From: Bacteriovoracaceae bacterium UBA6153
Lineage (GTDB): Bacteria; Bdellovibrionota; Bacteriovoracia; Bacteriovoracales; Bacteriovoracaceae
Assembly (NCBI GenBank): GCA_002428265.1
Contig: DIUR01000023.1
Coordinates: 310,001-374,000 of the forward strand
Direction of reading: 5' to 3'
Length of the DNA stretch: 64,000 bases
Position numbers and translations under genes: made by a program
Shown: piece after piece, positions 58,966 to 64,000 of the stretch
How the letters are laid out: each line of letters opens with the position of its first letter
Numbering within the stretch: the stretch's first letter is position 1
The notes under the pieces: model-generated
Seen by the model: only the letters and a program-made list of their open reading frames with translations
Told to the model about the DNA's origin: nothing
The model's database searches: none

Positions 58966-59391
58966 CTATTGAGGGACTACAGCAAAAAAGCTGGTGATTA
59001 AAGTAAGGGATCTCAAGGTAAATGCCGTCCAGCCAAATACACGGTGACGAGGTCTTGCCTGTGCATTTCCTTTTAAGAGTGCTCTTCCAGTAAATACTAG
59101 TAGAACATAGAAGACGACAGACAGAACAGCAAAAGTTACATGGATATTGAGAAGCATAGGGTTGATGACAGCTTTAGATGCTTTTTCTACTGCGCCTCTT
59201 CCGAGCTCAATTTGCAGAATTAAAATAACATCCCAGATCAGTACAGCGCTCATAACAGGAACGTGAACTTTTCTATTTTTTCTCTTAGTGATTCCAAAAA
59301 TCATTAGAGAGTAAATAAGGATTGATTGAATTTGAAAAACAACTGCACTGCTCATGAAATATCCCGATAATCTTTTTACGTTCCACACCAT
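58966..59391 (-). CDS. Small multi-pass membrane protein (DUF420-like)
   Basis: A 141 aa protein with about four membrane helices and histidines in NIHVTFAVLSV and RPRHRVFG that recall DUF420/CtaM-type proteins of cytochrome oxidase biogenesis. The family call is tentative. The start is uncertain: ATG 59391 or the in-frame ATG 59355 (MSSAVVFQ), neither with a clear ribosome site. It is first in a unit with bolA and grxD, which suggests a link to iron-sulfur or heme cofactor assembly. Confidence 0.65.
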   Translation of the reverse strand: MVWNVKRLSGYFMSSAVVFQIQSILIYSLMIFGITKRKNRKVHVPVMSAVLIWDVILILQIELGRGAVEKASKAVINPMLLNIHVTFAVLSVVFYVLLVFTGRALLKGNAQARPRHRVFGWTAFTLRSLTLITSFFAVVPQ

Positions 59392-59497
59392 AATGGATTT
59401 GACTTAATTATTCAATCTTTACGCAAGGTCTAAATCATTTGCTTTTTCATAGCGATGAAAACATATTAAAGTTTGACTTCACCCACCCAGGAAATTT

Positions 59498-62446
59498 ATG
59501 GATCACCGTCAGTCATTTGCCAATACCAAATGGGCAGTAATAGATGTGGAAACATCAGGAGCAGACCCTAGTTACGATCAGGTAATTGATCTGGGGTTCA
59601 TATTATTTGAAGGGACAAAACTCGTTCAAAAATACTCCAGCCTGGTTCAGTATCCGGGGGATCTTTCTTCTTTTATTCAAAAATTAACAGGCATTACTCC
59701 CAAGATGCTTTCAAAAGCTCCGACGTGGAGAGAAGTCGAAGGTGAACTCCAAGAGCTTTATGGAGTTAAGCTCATTGCCCACAACGCTGATTTTGAGCAA
59801 GGCTTTCTAAAGCGCTCATTTGATAAAATCGATGATGGAAGTGCGCGTGAAGAGTACTGCGATACACTTTTATTTTTAGGTTTATTATTTCCGGAATACT
59901 CTTCGCTAAAGCTTGAACATTTCATACAAGACTGGAAAATTGCGGAGACGGAAACGCACAGAGGTTATGAAGACTCACTTGATTTGTTAAAAATGGTCTT
60001 GATTGCAACAAAACTCACCCGCATCGATAAAGCACTCTATCAGTTTATGAAAATGCAGATGCTGGAGAAGAAAATTTTAAATGATGAGTTCTGGCTGATG
60101 AAGTTTCTGACCTTATCAGACGATGAGCTTTATGAAATCGCTTCGCAAGTCGATTTTGACCTGGATGCTCACGTCGCGATTGCCCGCGATCAAATCTGGG
60201 AAAAGAGATTTCCTGAAATTGCTAAACCCAAAGTTGTGAAGAAAAATTTTCCATTGGAGTTCTCAGGCGCCAATATCAAAGGAATTTTTAGCGACGAAGA
60301 AAAAATTAAAACAATGTTTCCGCTTTATAAAAAACGTCAGGCCCAAATTGACCTGGCCGTAAAAGCAGGGCAGTCCTTAAAAAATAATATTCACAGTCTC
60401 ATCCAGGCACCTACCGGAACCGGGAAGACATTCGGCTACCTGATTCCATCAGTGCTTTTTGCGATGGAAGAAAAAAAGCCTGTGCTCATTGCTACAGGAA
60501 CAAAAACTCTTCAGCATCAGGCCTTCAATAAAGACGTCCCTCAAGTAAAAGAGTTTTTAGGTCTATCTGATGATGAAGTAAAAATTAAGCTTCTGGTTGG
60601 ATCAAATAATCACTTGTGTGAAGCTTTATTCAGACAAGAAGAAAGTGAAAATAGTTTACTGGGATACTCGCAGGATTTTAATGCTGCTTTCTCGTCACTG
60701 TATTTTGATACTATCTTTTTTCACAACTCTCGCATGAGAGTGAGTGATAAACTTCTTCGCGATGATCTGCCATATGTTTTAAAACGTAAAAATGATGAAC
60801 TCTCTAAAAGAGAAAAAGAAATTGCGGTGGATTTCAGGTCTTGTTCGGGAAACAATTGTCCGTTTAAAAATAACTGTAGCTATATCGGAGGACTTCGTGA
60901 GGCCCGTGAAGCTCACATTATTATCGGAAATCACTCGCTGATGTTCTCGTGGCCGAAAGGGATGCCAAGGCCTCTACACATTGTCGTAGATGAGGCACAT
61001 AAAATTGAAGAAGAAGCGACTAAAGCTTTCTCGTTGGAAATAGATCAAAAAAGTTTTGAAATTTTTGTTAACAATCTTCAACACCTTCAAGGCGTGGGGT
61101 CACTTTTTTATCTACTGGCCCAGACTGAAGTTGAGCCGGGAGAGTCGAGTGAAGTGATTAAAGGTCTTAGGGAAGAAACACTTAAGACTTATCAGATGTT
61201 GATGGATCATTTGAGTCCACTTGGTGAGAAAGTGTCGCTGTATTTTAAGCGCATGCCTAAATACACAGAGCTTTTTTGGAATGAACTTCCAATGATTAAT
61301 AGAGAGACTCATAAGGAGTCTATTGCTCAGGCGATTTTAAATTCGCTGGAGAGTGTGCATTTTATTCTTCAGACTTACTTGAATCATTTTCTGCCTTTTA
61401 GCGGAAGATTTGATGTTAAGAATTTAAAAAATGAAAATGAAATTATTGCCTACACCAGATTTGAGACGTTCTTTTCTCAATTATCGGATTACGTTTTAAC
61501 GTTTGATCACTTGTTAAACCCGGGTGAGAACTACTGCCGTTCGATGAAGTTTTTAGAAAACGAAGGCTACTTATTTTCTTCTTCACCGATTGATGTTGGA
61601 AGAATTGTCAGCGATCAACTGTTAAAGACTTCGGCCTCTGTTATTTTTACTTCAGCAACACTTGCCAATGGGACAGGTGATACGGGAGCAAAAGGAATTG
61701 AATGGGCCACAGGGTATTCTTATTTGGAACCGGAAAAGAGATTTAAGACGGGAACCTACCTGCCTTTTACTTTTGATTACAAAAAAAATACCAAAGTGTT
61801 TTTATGTGATGACGGTCCGTCTTTATATCAGTCAAATTTCGTTGAACACAATCTAAAAACCATTAAGCCTCTTATCCAGGCCCTTGGTGGACGGACACTC
61901 CTTTTATTTTCTGCCAAGGCACGCTTTGAGACGGCCAGAGAAATCCTCTTAAAAGAGTTTGAAGGGCAAATTCCGCTGTTTATTCAGGGAATGGGAACTA
62001 GTGTTGTTGAGGACTTTAAACGTTCTGGATCGGGAATACTCTTAGGAATGGAGTCTTTCGGGGAAGGGATTGATATTCCGGGGGATGCATTGCAATTTAT
62101 TTTTGTCGATAAAGTTCCCGATCTAAGAATGGATCTGGTGATTAATGAAAGACGAGATTTTTACGAGTCTCATTTAGGTAATGAGTTTACGGATTATTAT
62201 CTTGCTCATAGAACGAGATCACTTCATCAAAAACTTGGAAGACTGCTGCGTACGGAAAAAGATTACGGTGGAATTATTATCGTCGACAACCGCGTGAAGA
62301 GCTGGAAAGGCAAGACGATGGAGAAGATGGTGAAGTTAATGGAGCCGTATTCTCTGGAGAGGGCGCCACTAAAAGAAGCGTGCGAGGAGATTGAGAAATT
62401 TATTCTTTCTCAGTCAAATCATTCAGATACTTTATCTGAACCTTAG
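59498..62446 (+). CDS. dinG: DinG-type ATP-dependent helicase with N-terminal DnaQ-like exonuclease
   Basis: A 982 aa DNA/RNA-processing enzyme. An N-terminal DEDDh exonuclease has Asp16/Glu18 (VIDVETSG), Asp98 (AHNADFE) and His154/Asp159 (HRGYEDS). The XPD/DinG helicase has Walker A PTGTGKT (305-311) and a DEAH box at 498-501. Between them, Cys374 and Cys449-x4-Cys454-x5-Cys460 give the E. coli DinG iron-sulfur spacing. Motif VI is near QKLGRLLRT. E. coli DinG lacks the exonuclease, and Staphylococcus DinG has it without the cysteines, so this combines both. Its 3' end overlaps the next gene by 47 bases. Confidence 0.93.
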   Translation: MDHRQSFANTKWAVIDVETSGADPSYDQVIDLGFILFEGTKLVQKYSSLVQYPGDLSSFIQKLTGITPKMLSKAPTWREVEGELQELYGVKLIAHNADFEQGFLKRSFDKIDDGSAREEYCDTLLFLGLLFPEYSSLKLEHFIQDWKIAETETHRGYEDSLDLLKMVLIATKLTRIDKALYQFMKMQMLEKKILNDEFWLMKFLTLSDDELYEIASQVDFDLDAHVAIARDQIWEKRFPEIAKPKVVKKNFPLEFSGANIKGIFSDEEKIKTMFPLYKKRQAQIDLAVKAGQSLKNNIHSLIQAPTGTGKTFGYLIPSVLFAMEEKKPVLIATGTKTLQHQAFNKDVPQVKEFLGLSDDEVKIKLLVGSNNHLCEALFRQEESENSLLGYSQDFNAAFSSLYFDTIFFHNSRMRVSDKLLRDDLPYVLKRKNDELSKREKEIAVDFRSCSGNNCPFKNNCSYIGGLREAREAHIIIGNHSLMFSWPKGMPRPLHIVVDEAHKIEEEATKAFSLEIDQKSFEIFVNNLQHLQGVGSLFYLLAQTEVEPGESSEVIKGLREETLKTYQMLMDHLSPLGEKVSLYFKRMPKYTELFWNELPMINRETHKESIAQAILNSLESVHFILQTYLNHFLPFSGRFDVKNLKNENEIIAYTRFETFFSQLSDYVLTFDHLLNPGENYCRSMKFLENEGYLFSSSPIDVGRIVSDQLLKTSASVIFTSATLANGTGDTGAKGIEWATGYSYLEPEKRFKTGTYLPFTFDYKKNTKVFLCDDGPSLYQSNFVEHNLKTIKPLIQALGGRTLLLFSAKARFETAREILLKEFEGQIPLFIQGMGTSVVEDFKRSGSGILLGMESFGEGIDIPGDALQFIFVDKVPDLRMDLVINERRDFYESHLGNEFTDYYLAHRTRSLHQKLGRLLRTEKDYGGIIIVDNRVKSWKGKTMEKMVKLMEPYSLERAPLKEACEEIEKFILSQSNHSDTLSEP

Positions 62447-63143
62447 TCCCGTCTTCAGTTCTGATAAGATAAGGAATCCCGCCGTGCTGACTTAAAAAAA
62501 TCTTCACGTGTTGTGGTTCCTTGATATTTTTAAAATCTGTTCCTTCATCATACATTTTATACTGAGTGGCCTGAACATTTTGTCCATCGATGTTCATTTT
62601 TTCAGTCGTAAGATTAGCGCGCTCTAAAATAACGTTTTTGAACACAGGAGTTTCTTTATAATCCCACTGATTAAAGCCCACTAGAATATTGAATGAATTT
62701 TTTCCAGAAGCATCGAACTTTTTTGATCTCATAAAAAGCATTGAGCTTGCGGCCGTCGGAGTGGCAATGTGGTACTTAGGAGCTGTGGCAATTTCAGCTG
62801 TAAAGTCGTCTGTTTTATCATTAGAGAATTTATAAGCGAGGTGGTTTCTACGGGAATTGAACTCAAAAGTTTCACGAGATGTTTCTTTTCCCATCACTTT
62901 TTCAATTAAAACATAAGTGGGAATATAGTCTTTGTTGACGATGTATTCGACATGCAGATTCAGGATTTCTCCGGTTGTGACTTTGACAACGGCTTCTGAA
63001 ACATAGTGATAACTTTGATCTTTTTTATCTCTGTAAACATCAAATGATTCTTCTGCATAAATATTTTCGTTGCGGTAATAATTGAAAGCGCCACGATAAA
63101 TTTTATCATCTTTTCGGTAAGTTTTTGATGTCCATGTCTGCAT
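62400..63143 (-). CDS. Hypothetical protein, beta-rich
   Basis: A 247 aa soluble protein with no signal or membrane segment and many aromatic and charged beta stretches (YRGAFNYYRNENIYAEESFDVYRDK, then LNLHVEYIVNKDYIPTYVLIEKVMG). The C-terminal part (QVQATQYKMYDEGTDF, then KIFLSQHGGIPYLIRTEDGTKVQIKYL) resembles DUF3108/DUF6134-type proteins that usually carry a signal, which was not seen here. No function is assigned. It is convergent with dinG (47-base overlap). Confidence 0.65.
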   Translation of the reverse strand: MQTWTSKTYRKDDKIYRGAFNYYRNENIYAEESFDVYRDKKDQSYHYVSEAVVKVTTGEILNLHVEYIVNKDYIPTYVLIEKVMGKETSRETFEFNSRRNHLAYKFSNDKTDDFTAEIATAPKYHIATPTAASSMLFMRSKKFDASGKNSFNILVGFNQWDYKETPVFKNVILERANLTTEKMNIDGQNVQATQYKMYDEGTDFKNIKEPQHVKIFLSQHGGIPYLIRTEDGTKVQIKYLNDLTEKE

Positions 63144-63233
63144 ACATTTATTGTAGCTATGAATTTGATTATCTCAAAGGCAAAAGATATACTGTGCAAA
63201 TACACTCAAGAATTATTTCAAGGAGACTTCAAC

Positions 63234-63596
63234 ATGATCAGTTACGAAGCTTATAAGATTCTACATATCTTCAGTCTATTTATGGTTATTTCTGCAATGG
63301 GAGGCATTATTGCCGAAGGCCGTTGGATTCCAAATAGAACGTTTAAAATTGTTGTTGGCGTTGTCAGTTTCCTCATCTTCGTTGGTGGTATGGGCCTGAT
63401 CGCCAGACTTGGATTTCGTCACGGAGAAGCGTTTCCTGCTTGGGTTATCGTAAAGATTGCATGTTGGATCTTGTTTAACGTTTCACTTTTTACACTTTTC
63501 AGGGCCACAGATAAAACGGTTAAGATCTCATGTGCACTACTGAGTTTTGTGACTGTTTTCGTTGCGGTTTTTGCTGCTATTACAAAGCTTCAGTAA
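63234..63596 (+). CDS. Four-helix membrane protein, unknown function
   Basis: A 120 aa protein with four predicted membrane helices: ISYEAYKILHIFSLFMVISAMGG opens, and AWVIVKIACWILFNVSLFTLF and a C-terminal helix follow. The start at 63234 follows AAGGAG, and the longer frame to 63159 has no ribosome site. His11 in YKILHIF and His58 are possible heme ligands, as in small cytochrome-b-like or HemJ-type proteins, but no family was established. The methyltransferase gene starts directly after its stop. Confidence 0.78.
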   Translation: MISYEAYKILHIFSLFMVISAMGGIIAEGRWIPNRTFKIVVGVVSFLIFVGGMGLIARLGFRHGEAFPAWVIVKIACWILFNVSLFTLFRATDKTVKISCALLSFVTVFVAVFAAITKLQ

Positions 63597-64000
63597 ATGA
63601 AGAAAGTAACTAAAGTAGCTGATGATAAAAAGTTGGGAGCAGGCGGCTTCTCGAAAGAGTACTGGGATATTAATTATGCCGACCCTGAAGAGATGGATAA
63701 TATCGTCAACGCAAAAGAGCACGCTGATTACATGAAAGCGATCTTTGCTTTGGAATATGTTGATGTAAGTTCCGTCATCGACCTGGGCTTTGGAATGGGG
63801 ATTTTATTTAAAGAAGTCTTGAAGACATTTAATCCTTACATGGCCCATGGAATTGAGCCTTCAAAACATATTTTTGATGTCACATCAAAAAAGAAGTTGG
63901 CCCCGGTAGAAAGTACAAAGCTGGTTTTGGAAAATATTGACCTCGTGAGTTGGGCGAAAAAAACACCAAAAAAAGAAAAAACTTTTGACCTCGGTCTTTG
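63597..64000 (+). CDS. Class I SAM-dependent methyltransferase (3' partial)
   Basis: An open frame beginning right at the previous stop (TAA-ATG) and continuing past the window end, 134 codons seen. A Rossmann-type SAM site is visible: VIDLGFGMGILFKEVL (motif I) is followed by an acidic HGIEPSKHIF (motif II). The N-terminal GFSKEYWDINYADPEEMDN stretch resembles other class I methyltransferases. The substrate and full length are beyond this window. Confidence 0.85.
   Translation, partial: MKKVTKVADDKKLGAGGFSKEYWDINYADPEEMDNIVNAKEHADYMKAIFALEYVDVSSVIDLGFGMGILFKEVLKTFNPYMAHGIEPSKHIFDVTSKKKLAPVESTKLVLENIDLVSWAKKTPKKEKTFDLGL

Noticed and set aside
63159..63233. Longer start of the four-helix membrane protein
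   Set aside because: The extra 25 residues have no ribosome site, while ATG 63234 follows AAGGAG.
1..64000. tRNA, rRNA, CRISPR arrays, insertion sequences or prophage
   Set aside because: No repeat-spacer arrays, no transposase or integrase frames and no tRNA-like cloverleaf with conserved motifs were seen.

Overview
The window is one contiguous, AT-rich, gene-dense bacterial chromosome segment. It holds about 67 complete protein genes, a gene cut at each edge, and no gap longer than 300 bases. I see no tRNA, rRNA, CRISPR array, insertion sequence or prophage. Gram-negative features include a TonB-dependent receptor ending in an aromatic residue, lipoproteins, periplasmic PBP4 and many small proteins with signal peptides. 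The mix of secreted trypsin, lytic transglycosylase-like and metalloprotease proteins, a CFI-box type C-terminal domain and a bacterial histone-fold protein best fits a predatory Bdellovibrionota relative (Bacteriovorax/Peredibacter type). That assignment is inferred from gene content and was not searched.

Layout. 1-3.4 kb: end of a dipeptide ABC transporter ATPase, N-formylglutamate amidohydrolase, a glutamine amidotransferase and a DMT exporter. 3.4-11 kb: small secreted proteins, an alpha/beta hydrolase, an AidB-like acyl-CoA dehydrogenase, glutathione peroxidase and a YiiX-type permuted papain-like protein. 11-15.3 kb: cysE-cysK followed by two MFS transporters. 15.3-17.9 kb: exported proteins, including trypsin and a lytic-transglycosylase-like protein. 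17.9-28.5 kb: a complete aerobactin-type siderophore locus. A ferric-siderophore reductase and an MFS exporter are divergent from iucA-iucB-iucC-iucD-like genes, a TonB-dependent receptor and a dedicated TonB. The two arms share overlapping -35 boxes. 28.5-37 kb: divergent YceI and AraC genes, acyl-CoA dehydrogenase, a GST/aldo-keto reductase/pirin operon, a hybrid histidine kinase and a rhomboid protease.

37.5-47 kb: LEA lipoprotein and GNAT genes, then a thiolase-hydrolase-SDR operon divergent from a TetR regulator whose promoter is covered by a near-perfect palindrome. VF530, MsrB, a REC/PilZ-like tandem protein, MscS and glutaminase follow. 47-53 kb: MBL-fold hydrolase, secreted Cys-rich proteins, an HExxH protease, DedA, PBP4 and a lipoprotein. 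53.6-54.9 kb: a gene fusing a zinc finger to a histone fold, next to a NadD-like nucleotidyltransferase. 54.9-64 kb: stand-alone rpsD, class IV aminotransferase, a CFI-box membrane protein, a receiver protein, BolA/Grx4, an exonuclease-DinG helicase and a partial methyltransferase.

The most notable items are the zinc-finger/histone fusion, the compact aerobactin locus with its own unusual TonB and face-to-face promoters, the degenerate zinc-binding SDR in a TetR-controlled lipid operon, and a DinG that combines an exonuclease domain with iron-sulfur cysteines.
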